Positions 8,097 to 15,676 are shown, counted from the stretch's first letter. The stretch: 64,000 bases of DNA from an uncultured Bacilli bacterium (GCA_934101645.1 CAKORX010000003.1:62001-126000), one strand, 5' to 3'. The notes: generated by a model not told the origin, from the sequence alone. Numbers and translations: made by a program.

Positions 8097-9347
8097 ATGG
8101 TAGAAGATATTGTAAGTGTTGAAGAAGAATTATATAGTATTTGTGAAGAAATGGAAAAACTATATAAAACTAACGTGGAAAGCAAAGTAGATGATGTTGA
8201 TGATGAAAAGGTTACATACATAGGTAGAAGAATTAATAAAATAAAGAAGATTATTAATAATTGTGAATTATCGTTCGAATTATCCAGTGACAAAGAAAAA
8301 ATTAAAAATAATATTAATGCAATTATAAATGCAGAAACTACCATCGGGCAGGTTGTTATTGATGATCCAAACAATACCCAAGAAATTAGGAATCGTCTTG
8401 ACTCAATAATCGGTAGTATAAAAGAAGTTGAAATTATTCTTAATTCTTTTATTGATATATCCACTTATTTAAGTCGAGATGGTATAAAGAATGGTGTTCA
8501 GTCTTATAAAAGAGGCTTAAGCAGAGTTAATTCATCTATTGCTGAATTAGAACAAAAAACAGTAGCTAATTTTCAAACATTACAAGAAGAAGAAAAAAAT
8601 AAAATTCAACAACTTGGAGATAAACAAGAAGAATTTAAAACTGATATTGATAATCAATTAAATGATTTTACAGAAAAAATAAATGAATTAGAAAAAACAA
8701 TTGAAGATAAAAATGCTGAAATAGAAAATACGAAGGAAAATTATAATAAAATAATTAATGAACTACAAGAATCATATTCAAATAAGATATCAGAGTTTGA
8801 AAACAGCGCTAAACAAGATTTTGATAATATTAAAGTTGAAATTGAAAAGAAAGATGAAAAAATATCTGAGTTAATAGGATTAATAGGAAATAAAGCAAAT
8901 ATAGGCGAGTACAAGTCTAATGCTGACAAAGCACACTTTGAAAGAATTAAATGGCAAATAGCTACAGTGATTATTTTTATTGTAGCCTTTGCATTAATGG
9001 GATTAATCACTCTTTTTACAAAAGATTATAACATTGCAACATTAGCTAGATATATAGTAAGTGTTATATTGTTAGGTATGTCTGGTTATACAGGAAAACA
9101 AGCAAGTAATTTAAGAAAAGACGAAGTATACTATAGAAAACAACAACTTGAATTATCTTCTATAGATGTTTATTTAGATGATATTCCACAAGAAACAAAA
9201 ATTTTGATAAAGAAAGAATTATCAAATAAAATTTTTGGCCAAGCGGGAGAAACATACAAGAGTAAGTACGATGACAATACAAATGAAACCTTAGATAAAG
9301 TTGTTAAATTAGTAGAAAATTTATCCCACACAATCACTAAAAAATAA
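8097..9347 (+). CDS. coiled-coil protein with two C-terminal membrane segments, partner of the HEPN protein
   Basis: The 416-aa protein has a helical N-terminus (1-140) and a long charged coiled coil at about 145-262. Two hydrophobic segments follow at about 287-307 (ATVIIFIVAFALMGLI) and 315-333, then a cytosolic tail with a conserved-looking stretch LRKDEVYYRKQQLELSSIDVYL (about 339-360). AAGGAGGG sits across the upstream stop. The family is not recognised. The layout, a long rod attached to the inner membrane beside an RNase-like gene, suggests a sensor or anchor controlling the HEPN protein. That role is inferred from the pairing only. Confidence 0.7.
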   Translation: MVEDIVSVEEELYSICEEMEKLYKTNVESKVDDVDDEKVTYIGRRINKIKKIINNCELSFELSSDKEKIKNNINAIINAETTIGQVVIDDPNNTQEIRNRLDSIIGSIKEVEIILNSFIDISTYLSRDGIKNGVQSYKRGLSRVNSSIAELEQKTVANFQTLQEEEKNKIQQLGDKQEEFKTDIDNQLNDFTEKINELEKTIEDKNAEIENTKENYNKIINELQESYSNKISEFENSAKQDFDNIKVEIEKKDEKISELIGLIGNKANIGEYKSNADKAHFERIKWQIATVIIFIVAFALMGLITLFTKDYNIATLARYIVSVILLGMSGYTGKQASNLRKDEVYYRKQQLELSSIDVYLDDIPQETKILIKKELSNKIFGQAGETYKSKYDDNTNETLDKVVKLVENLSHTITKK

Positions 9348-9374
9348 CCGAGAAAATCAATCCTCGGTTTTATT
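9345..9374. terminator. bidirectional terminator between the HEPN operon and the integrase remnant
   Basis: AACCGAG (9346-9352) pairs with CTCGGTT (9363-9369), with a T run on the plus side and A-rich sequence before it. It serves the two convergent genes. Confidence 0.7.
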
Positions 9375-10345
9375 ATTATCTAAATTATCTATTACAGCTA
9401 CTACTTCATCCAAAGTACTTGTAAATAGGTGTGAATAAGTTTTTAATGTTTCTTCAACTTTTGTATGACCTAAGTATTTTGCTACAACTTGAACATTAGC
9501 ACCTTTATTAACCAGAAGAGATGCACAAGAATGTCTGAAATCATGTAATCGGATCTGTTTAACATTAGCTAATTTACAGTTAACATTTTTATGATTAGTA
9601 AGTGTATTACTACATACAGGAAGCATATCTCCAGCTACAAAGAAATTATCATTAAATACAGGTATCTTTTCTGCCTCGTTTTTCATTATTTTAAGGTCGT
9701 TTGTAAGGACTTGTGGCATCTTTAATATTCTTATACTACTTTTGGTTTTAGAAACCGAGAATTGCCAATTTTTAACAGATCCACAACGGTCATTAATTTG
9801 TTTTGTTACACTTAAAGTTCTATCTCTAAAATTATATATTTCCATTGTAATTCTCTAAATTCTCCACATCTTAAACCACAGTAATATAATATTTCAAAAA
9901 TGCCAATCCATTTGATATCTGATTCAACAGAAAGAAATTGTTTGAATTCATCATAAGTAAAAAACAATTGTTCTTTAGGAAATTAATTAGGATTATTAAA
10001 GTTATATATATTAGGATATACTCTAATGAAATTAAATTCATGTCAAGCAGTGGCATAAATTAAGATACTTTTTAATAATCTGAAAATATCATTCTTAGTT
10101 TTTGTAGCAAAATGATTACTCTTTATTTTGTCATATCATCTTTTGAAAGTAGAATAATTAAAGTCTTTAAGTTTAACTTTATATAATGATTTTAGATAAG
10201 GTAATTTGTTGTTATAACAATATAATGTGTTTTCCTTAACTTTATTTTTCTAAATTCAATAAACACTCTAATCATTTCTTCAGATGTTGTATTATTTGTA
10301 TTTTCATATTCTTGTATTTTTAATTTAAATTCAAACTTGGTATTT
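9357..10345 (-). pseudogene. tyrosine site-specific integrase, inactivated
   Basis: The C-terminal 162 aa (9357-9845) are open and contain HDFRHS, LGH and TYSHLF, i.e. the second Arg box and the catalytic Tyr. The first Arg box GLRCGEFRELQW lies just upstream but in another frame, so a one-base deletion near 9845 splits them. Before it, a core-binding domain is readable (NKLPYLKSLYKVKLKDF, KTKNDIFRLLKSILIYA) with in-frame stops at 9983-9985 (TAA), 10043-10045 (TGA) and 10136-10138 (TGA), plus another frameshift near 10240. The intact ancestor would be about 340 aa. It is the integrase of the surrounding island. Confidence 0.88.
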
Positions 10346-10592
10346 TATGTTTCTTTTTGGTTTTTTCATAATTTTCTCCAATTAGATTAAACATATATGA
10401 AACCGAATTATAATACTGTAAAAATGTTGCTTTCCACATAATGTTTCAATAAAAATAATTAGTAAAATAATAGGCAATAACTTCATGTATAATATATTTT
10501 TCAATAAGTGCATGATAATTATTGTAAAAGCAATTGATAACCTTTTCACATATTTCATCATCAATATCTTTTTTTGTAAATTTTTTTAACAT
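10320..10592 (-). pseudogene. small island gene of unknown function, interrupted by TGA
   Basis: Reading leftward from an ATG at 10592, with GGAGGTGT just upstream, the frame gives 48 residues (beginning MLKKFTKKDI), then TGA at 10446-10448, then about 41 more residues in frame up to TAA. It sits directly upstream of the integrase on the same strand, where excisionase or regulator genes are often found. I do not recognise the sequence, and an excisionase role is only positional. Confidence 0.45.
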
Positions 10593-10687
10593 AGACACCT
10601 CCGTGTTATATTAATTGTTTAAAAATAAAAAATTAGTCAGCATTTATAGGAATATTATTAAATACAAATTATTTGATGTAACAGAAT

Positions 10688-11031
10688 ATGAAAAAAAGTA
10701 TTGATACAAAAGAAAGTGGTGTTGAAAAGTCTGTTCATTACATGATATTTGTTATAATGCAGTATACTTTGAATACATCTTTGATTTAACGCATATGTTG
10801 CAATCTAGAGATAGAATTAATCGTCTTGGCTTACCTGAAAATCAATATACACAGTATTATTATTTGGTTTTGAAAAGTATTAATCCTGATGAAGATAGTA
10901 TAGATTTAAAAACTTATAATAGATTAGAAGAAAAGAAAGATATAATGTTAAAATATATCGAAGGCGAGTTAGTTGAATCAATCAATTTTGATATAATTGA
11001 TGATATTAAAGCCATTTTAGGGAAAGATTAA
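10688..11031 (+). pseudogene. C-terminal remnant of an SNF2-like helicase
   Basis: The open part gives LQSRDRINRLGLPENQYTQY, matching the last helicase motif of SNF2-type enzymes (Q-x2-DR-x-HR-x-G). The sequence just before it reads YNAVYFEYIFDLTHM, also typical of that block. Before about 10735 the match continues in a shifted frame (KESGVEKSV), so at least one frameshift is present and the whole N-terminal motor is missing. Such helicases occur in several phage-defence systems. This is dead cargo of the island. Confidence 0.7.
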
Positions 11032-11047
11032 ATCTTAATAATTAGAA

Positions 11048-11070
11048 GTCTGGTAAAACCCAGGCTTTTT
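11048..11070 (+). terminator. intrinsic terminator after the helicase remnant
   Basis: GTCTGG pairs with CCAGGC (one G-U) followed by TTTTT. Confidence 0.6.
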
Positions 11071-11103
11071 AGTGTATAATAGATACATAAAAGAGGTGAA
11101 ATT

Positions 11104-11948
11104 ATGGCTAATACAAGTTTGTTTATTAAGAAGATGAATGATTACAAGAAATGTATGAAATTATTAAATTGTGCTAACTATGTTTTTATTGACGAAATTG
11201 ATTGTTTTGAATTTAAAAAGATAAGTAAATATACAAAGTCAAAACCAACATATGAAAAGGTGAAAGCAGATTTTAAATTGATAAATGAATTAATTAATAG
11301 ACAAGATTTATTAAATGCTGCTACAGTGTTAAGAACATTGTATGAAAATATTATTTATATAATTGCAACTTCATATGACAAGAAAATCAAAATTACTTTA
11401 GATACATCACCAGAAGAATTGCGCAAAGTATTAGTAGAAAATTGCAGTTCAATATTTACAGATTATTTTGAACCAGAAGATATAAATACCTTTGTAAAAT
11501 TATTCATCCTTGTAGTTTAAAAGAACTTGTATCATACATGAATAAAACAATTAAGTATAAAAACTATTTGTTAGGAAATCTAAAATATATGATGTTGGTA
11601 ATAGAATATATGTATTTGAACTTTCTAAATAAAAAAATAAGTAATGAAGAAAGCAAATTTGATCTGAATTTTATAGATTTATGTACATATGTAAATTTGA
11701 TGAATGTTGCTTACTATATTAATGATGTAAAAGATAGTAAGAGTTTTATTAAAAGGTATTTCTATTACGATACGAATAATAAGTACATAATCGAAAATCA
11801 AGAAAAGATAAAAGTAGTATATGAAACCTTAATAGATAAAAAAGACTTAGTTGAAGAAGATATAAAAGAATTAACTAAAGCATTAGATTGTCAAATAAAC
11901 GAAAGTAAATATAAGGTGATAATAGCAGATATATTAGGTAGTAAATAA
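11104..11948 (+). pseudogene. frameshifted helical hypothetical protein
   Basis: A GAGGTG site precedes the ATG at 11104. The frame runs 138 aa to a TAA at 11518-11520. The continuation is in another frame: FVK at 11491-11499 is followed by HPCSLKELVSYMNK from 11505, which joins the open frame to 11948. One inserted or lost base near 11500 accounts for it. The repaired product is about 281 aa, mostly helical, without signal peptide. The stretch LINRQDLLNAATVLRTLYEN is reminiscent of uncharacterised HEPN-like helical families, but I cannot assign it. Confidence 0.6.
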
Positions 11949-11970
11949 CTAATATGTAATGGCTGTTTTC

Positions 11971-11989
11971 GGGAACAAATGGGGAACAA
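11971..11989 (+). repeat. paired GGGAACAA sites, right end
   Basis: Copies start at 11971 and 11982, with the same 11-base period and same orientation as the pair at the left end of the island. See the left pair for interpretation. Confidence 0.55.
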
Positions 11990-12098
11990 CTACATAGAGC
12001 AAGATAGGTAAAATGGGGCTATTTACGAGAAATATAGCAAGTGATAAATCAATAATAATGAAAAATATGACAAAAAATCAGGGTATAATTTTTCCCAC

Positions 12099-12161
12099 TG
12101 AAGAGAGCATTTAACCGTGCTCTCATTTTTTATGCCCATTTTATAAGGGTTTGCGAGGCAT
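12099..12161. repeat. right attachment-type direct repeat (attR)
   Basis: This copy of the left repeat is identical over its first 34 bases and differs by two substitutions and a one-base indel afterwards. It includes the same terminator hairpin (12103-12131). Confidence 0.85.
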
Positions 12162-12184
12162 CGACTTTTCTAAAATGATTTTAG

Positions 12185-12203
12185 GTATAATTTAGGTACA
12201 AAA
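12185..12203 (+). repeat. 19-bp repeat, left copy, flanking the Fic cassette
   Basis: GTATAATTTAGGTACAAAA differs by one base from 14082-14100. Its GGTACAA part resembles the GGGAACAA sites of the neighbouring island. It may be an older attachment or arm site. Confidence 0.45.
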
Positions 12204-12225
12204 AAATTTGATTTAAGAAATAGTT

Positions 12226-12276
12226 CATTGAGAAAAAGTGCCGAAAGTGGCAAAAATTCTCAATGGATTTTTAATT
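12226..12276 (+). terminator. hairpin terminator upstream of the Fic gene
   Basis: An outer stem CATTGAGAA/TTCTCAATG (9 bp) encloses an inner TGCC/GGCA stem, followed by a T-rich tract. It insulates the Fic gene from the island. Confidence 0.65.
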
Positions 12277-12324
12277 TTAACAATGATACGGATAAAATAT
12301 AAATGGTCAGTATGAATGAAAAAA

Positions 12325-12381
12325 TATTATTCCACAAGCGGTATAAAATATATTGACATATTATTCCAGAAACGGTATAAT
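12325..12381 (+). promoter_or_regulatory. promoter of the Fic gene with two operator-like repeats
   Basis: TTGACA (12353-12358) and TATAAT (12376-12381) are spaced by an ideal 17 bases. Two 22-bp direct repeats, TATTATTCCA-x-AA-x-CGGTATAA, begin at 12325 and 12359. The second covers the spacer and the -10 box. Each repeat contains the dyad ATTCC-N6-GGTAT. The Fic protein encoded next begins with an HTH, so self-repression at these sites is likely (inferred). Confidence 0.75.
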
Positions 12382-12402
12382 CTCTATATAGAGGTGATAA
12401 CT

Positions 12403-13317
12403 ATGCAAATTAGAGAAGCTAGTGAAAAGTGGAATATTAGTGAAAGAAGAATAAGACAACTTATTCAAGATGGAAGAATTGAAGGTGCTGAAAAAATAGG
12501 TACAACATGGAATATTCCAGATGATACTAATAAGCCAATCGATAAAAGGATAAAAGATGAAATAGAATTCAAAATAGATTTACCGGAAGATTATTTTAAA
12601 GAAGTTGATGGAAAACTTGCTAAACTAAATAGTAAAAGACCATTATCTAAAGAAGCAACTGAGTCATTGCAAAATGCAATTAATCTAGAATGGACATATA
12701 ACAGTAATGGTATTGAAGGTAATACATTAACATTAAAAGAAACTAAAGTAGTATTAGAAGGTATTACTATAGGTGGAAAATCTGTAAGAGAACACTTAGA
12801 AGCCATAAACCATGAAAATGCTATTGAATATCTAGAAGAATTAATAGATGCTAAAAGTGAAATATCTGAATGGAATATTAAAGGATTACATCAATTGGTT
12901 TTAAAAGGCATTAATGATGAAAATGCTGGAAGATATAGAAATCATGATGTAATAATTAGCGGAGCCCAACATAGACCACCACAATATATAAAGGTTCCGG
13001 AATTAATGGAAAAATTAATAATGAATTATGATGAATGGGACAAATATCATCCAATAGTAAGAGCAGCATTATTACATGGAGAATTAGTCAAAATCCATCC
13101 ATTTATTGATGGAAATGGTAGAACATCTAGATTAATAATGAATATGGAATTAATGAGAAGTGGATATGTACCAGTTATTATTAAAAAAGATGATAGATTA
13201 AAATATTATGAAGCACTTGATAAGGCACATACAATAGGTGATTATACTGATTTTATTAAATTAGTAACGGAAGCAGAAAATGAAATGCTTGATAGATATT
13301 TAGAAATTATTAAATAG
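12403..13317 (+). CDS. Fic family AMPylase-type protein with N-terminal HTH
   Basis: The 304-aa protein begins with a small HTH (about residues 1-38, VSERRIRQLIQ-type helix), followed by a Fic_N-like region and the Fic core. The catalytic motif HPFIDGNGRTSR starts at His232. The inhibitory motif SNGIEG (Ser101, Glu105, Gly106) fits [ST]-x3-E-[GN] and lies before the core, making this a class II, self-inhibited Fic protein. The start at 12403 has GAGGTGA upstream; the longer frame from 12316 would run through the promoter. Targets are unknown. Confidence 0.9.
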   Translation: MQIREASEKWNISERRIRQLIQDGRIEGAEKIGTTWNIPDDTNKPIDKRIKDEIEFKIDLPEDYFKEVDGKLAKLNSKRPLSKEATESLQNAINLEWTYNSNGIEGNTLTLKETKVVLEGITIGGKSVREHLEAINHENAIEYLEELIDAKSEISEWNIKGLHQLVLKGINDENAGRYRNHDVIISGAQHRPPQYIKVPELMEKLIMNYDEWDKYHPIVRAALLHGELVKIHPFIDGNGRTSRLIMNMELMRSGYVPVIIKKDDRLKYYEALDKAHTIGDYTDFIKLVTEAENEMLDRYLEIIK

Positions 13318-13371
13318 AACGAATATTAATGAGTAACATAATCTGATATAGTTAAATTTAAGTGGAATAAT

Positions 13372-14064
13372 ATGTACAGAGATATAGAAGAAATATATAA
13401 GAAAAAAAGTCCATATAACATTATTAAAAAAAGAACGTTTTTGATATATGTTGTATTTATATTGATTTCATTAATTTTCAAATTTTTAAATAAAATAGTA
13501 CTAATGATCTTAGTGTTTATAGCTATGTTATTAATCATGAAAATTGTAAGTGAAAAAGTACTAAATACAAAATTACACTTTAACATAGGCAAAAAAAATG
13601 AAAATGAGATGACTTTACCATTAATTATTAAAAATGCTGAAAAGAAATTATTTAAAGATTACTCTATAAAAAATAATATCTATAATGAAAAATCACTTTT
13701 ATGTATAATCGAACACTATAGAAATATGATTAAAACTAAAATTGGTGGTGGAAGTTTGTTGGCTATATTATCAATAGCTATTCCAGCAATACTTTCGTTT
13801 TATACTAAAGATGGCTTTGACTTTAATGGCTTGATAATTGCACTACCTTATCTAATAAGTTTTAGTATCGTAATAATAATGTTATACTTTTCATATAGTC
13901 AATTTATAGAAGTAAAAAAATTTTTAACAGGGGAAGATGGTATGATTGAAAGATTAGAAGAAATATTTAGTGAAATATATGTTGAGTGTATTAATTCGAA
14001 TAATACTGATAAAAAGAAAGAAACAAAAATAAGAAAGGGAAAACCAAGGGCATCAAAAAAGTAA
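13372..14064 (+). CDS. hypothetical membrane protein (230 aa)
   Basis: Four hydrophobic segments are visible: two close together near residues 23-63, then near 125-147 and 153-180. A soluble loop of about 60 residues lies between the pairs and a Lys-rich tail ends in KGKPRASKK. There is only a weak ribosome site (GTGG). It follows the Fic gene by 54 bases and could be cotranscribed. The family is not recognised. It lies inside the 19-bp repeat pair. Confidence 0.6.
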   Translation: MYRDIEEIYKKKSPYNIIKKRTFLIYVVFILISLIFKFLNKIVLMILVFIAMLLIMKIVSEKVLNTKLHFNIGKKNENEMTLPLIIKNAEKKLFKDYSIKNNIYNEKSLLCIIEHYRNMIKTKIGGGSLLAILSIAIPAILSFYTKDGFDFNGLIIALPYLISFSIVIIMLYFSYSQFIEVKKFLTGEDGMIERLEEIFSEIYVECINSNNTDKKKETKIRKGKPRASKK

Positions 14065-14082
14065 TTGATGTCTTTTTTGATG
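14051..14082 (+). terminator. terminator overlapping the end of the membrane protein gene
   Basis: CATCAAAAAAG pairs with CTTTTTTGATG (11 bp). The stop codon is in the loop. Confidence 0.55.
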
Positions 14083-14100
14083 TATAATTTGGGTACAAAA
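14082..14100 (+). repeat. 19-bp repeat, right copy
   Basis: GTATAATTTGGGTACAAAA matches 12185-12203 at 18 of 19 positions. It marks the end of the 1.9-kb Fic/membrane protein segment. Confidence 0.45.
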
Positions 14101-14408
14101 GTACTAAAAAGCCAGAGCAAATGCCAGCTTATGTCAATATAAAAATGCACGTATTTAAAAAACTTAATACAATTTGGTCTCTTTTAACTGCACATCTTAA
14201 TAGAAATGGAAGTATTTCATTTTGTTTATTTATAAGAGCTTATTCGTATTTTTAAGATAATTTTGTGTACAATTTTATGCGCAAATAATTTAATTAAATG
14301 TATCAAAAAAATCCAATGTTTTGGCTACTTTGTATTTAAAGTTTTCTTAATTAAAGACACTATCAATATTTTTTTCAATAACATAGTATTTGCTTTCTTT
14401 AAACAAAG
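14101..14408. other. intergenic stretch with no recognised gene
   Basis: About 300 bases between the Fic cassette and the metK promoter. I find no ORF with a ribosome site and no clear RNA structure. On the minus strand around 14160-14230 a short run resembling coding sequence can be read but is not identifiable. It may be debris from the insertion. Confidence 0.4.
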
Positions 14409-14417
14409 TGTTATAAT
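14409..14417 (+). promoter_or_regulatory. promoter of the SAM riboswitch-metK transcript
   Basis: TGTTATAAT is an extended -10. A weak TTGCTT (14390-14395) stands 16 bases before the TATAAT. Confidence 0.65.
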
Positions 14418-14424
14418 TAAATTA

Positions 14425-14551
14425 CATCTTATAAAGAGTGATGGAGGGACTAGCCCGTTGAAGTCACACCAACCTATTAAATTAGGTGGTAATGCTAGAT
14501 CTATAAGATAACTTTATCACTCAAGGTATTGTTATCTTGGGTGTTTTTTTA
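14425..14551 (+). promoter_or_regulatory. SAM-I (S-box) riboswitch controlling metK
   Basis: The aptamer (14425-14510) shows the S-box core: P1 arm ATCTTATA, then AAGAGTGATGGAGGGACT, then GCCCGTTGAAG, ACCAACC, GGTAATGCTA and the closing arm TATAAGAT. The expression platform is clear. AAGATAAC (14505-14512) can pair with GTTATCTT (14530-14537) as antiterminator. CACTCAAG with CTTGGGTG plus a T run forms the terminator. These pairings exclude each other, so SAM binding should turn metK off. Confidence 0.95.
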
Positions 14552-14606
14552 TGAAAGGAGGAAAGTTTTTTTAGCATTTTCTATTAAGATGAGAAAAGGA
14601 GTTTAA

Positions 14607-15629
14607 ATGAAAATTTTTAGTAATGAAATAGTATTTCGTGGTCACCCAGATAAGGTTTGTGATCAAATTAGTGATGCACTTTTAGATGCATATTTAAGTG
14701 GTGATAAATCCTCGCGATGTGGTATTGAAGTAATGGGAGGAAAGGGTAAAATATTTATAACTGGGGAAGTTACAAGTAAAGCCAAGGTAGATGTTTCAAA
14801 AATAGTTAAAAGGGTTTTAAAAGATGTTGGCTATACTGAAAACTTTGAGATTATTAATAATATTGGTATACAAAGTCCTGATATAGCACTTGGAACTAAT
14901 GATAAAGTTCATGGTGCTGGTGATAATGGAATGATGTTTGGCTATGCTTGCCGTGATACTAAAGAATACCTTCCAACATCTATGGTAATACTTCAAAAAC
15001 TTTCTATGGTATATGATAAGCTTAGAAAAAAGGATAGTAGATTTTTGCCTGATGGTAAAGCACAAATTACGGGATATTATGAAAATAATAAACTAATTAA
15101 AATTAAGGACTTTGTCATTTGCTATCAAAATACAGAAAAAGAAAGAAATAAAACGGATGAAATACTAATTAATGTTTGCAATAATATTTGTAAAAAATAT
15201 AATATTAAAGTTGAAAAATATATTTTAAATCCAACAGGAAAATTTTTAATCGGAGGTTTTACAGGTGATGCAGGACTTACAGGAAGGAAAATTGTAGTAG
15301 ATTCTTATGAAGGTTTTGCTCCAGTTGGCGGTGGAGCTTTTTCTGGCAAAGATCCAAGCAAAGTTGATAGGTCAGGAGCCTACATGGCAAGGATTATTGC
15401 TAAAAACATTTTAAAAAATAATGATAATTTAAAATATGTACTTGTACAGCTTTCTTATGCTATTGGTCTTAAAAATCCTTTAGCAATATATATTACTTCA
15501 GATATTGGTGATTTACCTGTACTAGATAATTTATATAAGCAATGCACTGTAGAAAATATTATAAATTCATTAAATTTATTAAATGAAAAATATGAAAATA
15601 GAGCAATGTTTGGACACTTTATAGATTAA
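14607..15629 (+). CDS. metK: S-adenosylmethionine synthetase, short form
   Basis: It makes SAM from methionine and ATP. Motifs seen are GHPDKVCDQISDA at the N-terminus, GAGDNGMMFGYA (usually GAGDQG) and the P-loop-like GGGAFSGKDPSKVDRSGAY. At 340 aa it is clearly shorter than the usual 380-400, with compact central and C-terminal parts, but all main motifs are present in one frame. AAAAGGAG (14594-14601) sets the start. It is controlled by the SAM-I riboswitch in its leader. Confidence 0.95.
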   Translation: MKIFSNEIVFRGHPDKVCDQISDALLDAYLSGDKSSRCGIEVMGGKGKIFITGEVTSKAKVDVSKIVKRVLKDVGYTENFEIINNIGIQSPDIALGTNDKVHGAGDNGMMFGYACRDTKEYLPTSMVILQKLSMVYDKLRKKDSRFLPDGKAQITGYYENNKLIKIKDFVICYQNTEKERNKTDEILINVCNNICKKYNIKVEKYILNPTGKFLIGGFTGDAGLTGRKIVVDSYEGFAPVGGGAFSGKDPSKVDRSGAYMARIIAKNILKNNDNLKYVLVQLSYAIGLKNPLAIYITSDIGDLPVLDNLYKQCTVENIINSLNLLNEKYENRAMFGHFID

Positions 15630-15639
15630 CTTTAAATTG

Positions 15640-15668
15640 GTGGTTTATTGACTTAAACCGCTTTTTTT
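15640..15668 (+). terminator. metK terminator
   Basis: GTGGTTTA pairs with TAAACCGC (8 bp, one G-U), followed by seven T. Its loop and 3' arm are shared with the promoter of the next gene. Confidence 0.8.
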
Positions 15669-15676
15669 AATATAAT
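15648..15676 (+). promoter_or_regulatory. promoter of the ABC-F gene embedded in the metK terminator
   Basis: TTGACT (15648-15653) lies in the terminator loop and TATAAT (15671-15676) just after the T run, with a 17-base spacer. Confidence 0.75.

Larger units (their letters stand above)
7220..12161. mobile_element. decayed integrative element (genomic island) inserted after trpS
   Basis: Near-identical 63-bp repeats bound the region (7220-7282 and 12099-12161), and a tyrosine integrase pseudogene lies between them. Inside each end are paired GGGAACAA sites spaced exactly 11 bases. Cargo is an intact HEPN/coiled-coil operon, a broken small gene, a helicase remnant and a frameshifted gene. Size is about 4.9 kb. 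No conjugation or phage structural genes are seen. With the integrase dead, the element is probably immobile unless helped in trans. Confidence 0.8.

Noticed and set aside
9871..10564. Two hydrophobic minus-strand frames (9871-10056 and 10382-10564) as membrane proteins
   Set aside because: They are out-of-frame readings of the decayed integrase and the small gene upstream of it; the correct frames give recognisable integrase sequence.
14263..14511. Open frame of 82 aa running into the SAM riboswitch
   Set aside because: It overlaps the metK promoter and the aptamer, has no ribosome site and no protein-like pattern.
14551..14574. Seven-codon ORF (ATG AAA GGA GGA AAG...) between the SAM riboswitch terminator and metK, possible leader peptide
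   Set aside because: It has no ribosome site of its own and begins right after the terminator T run. The riboswitch already explains control. Probably chance.
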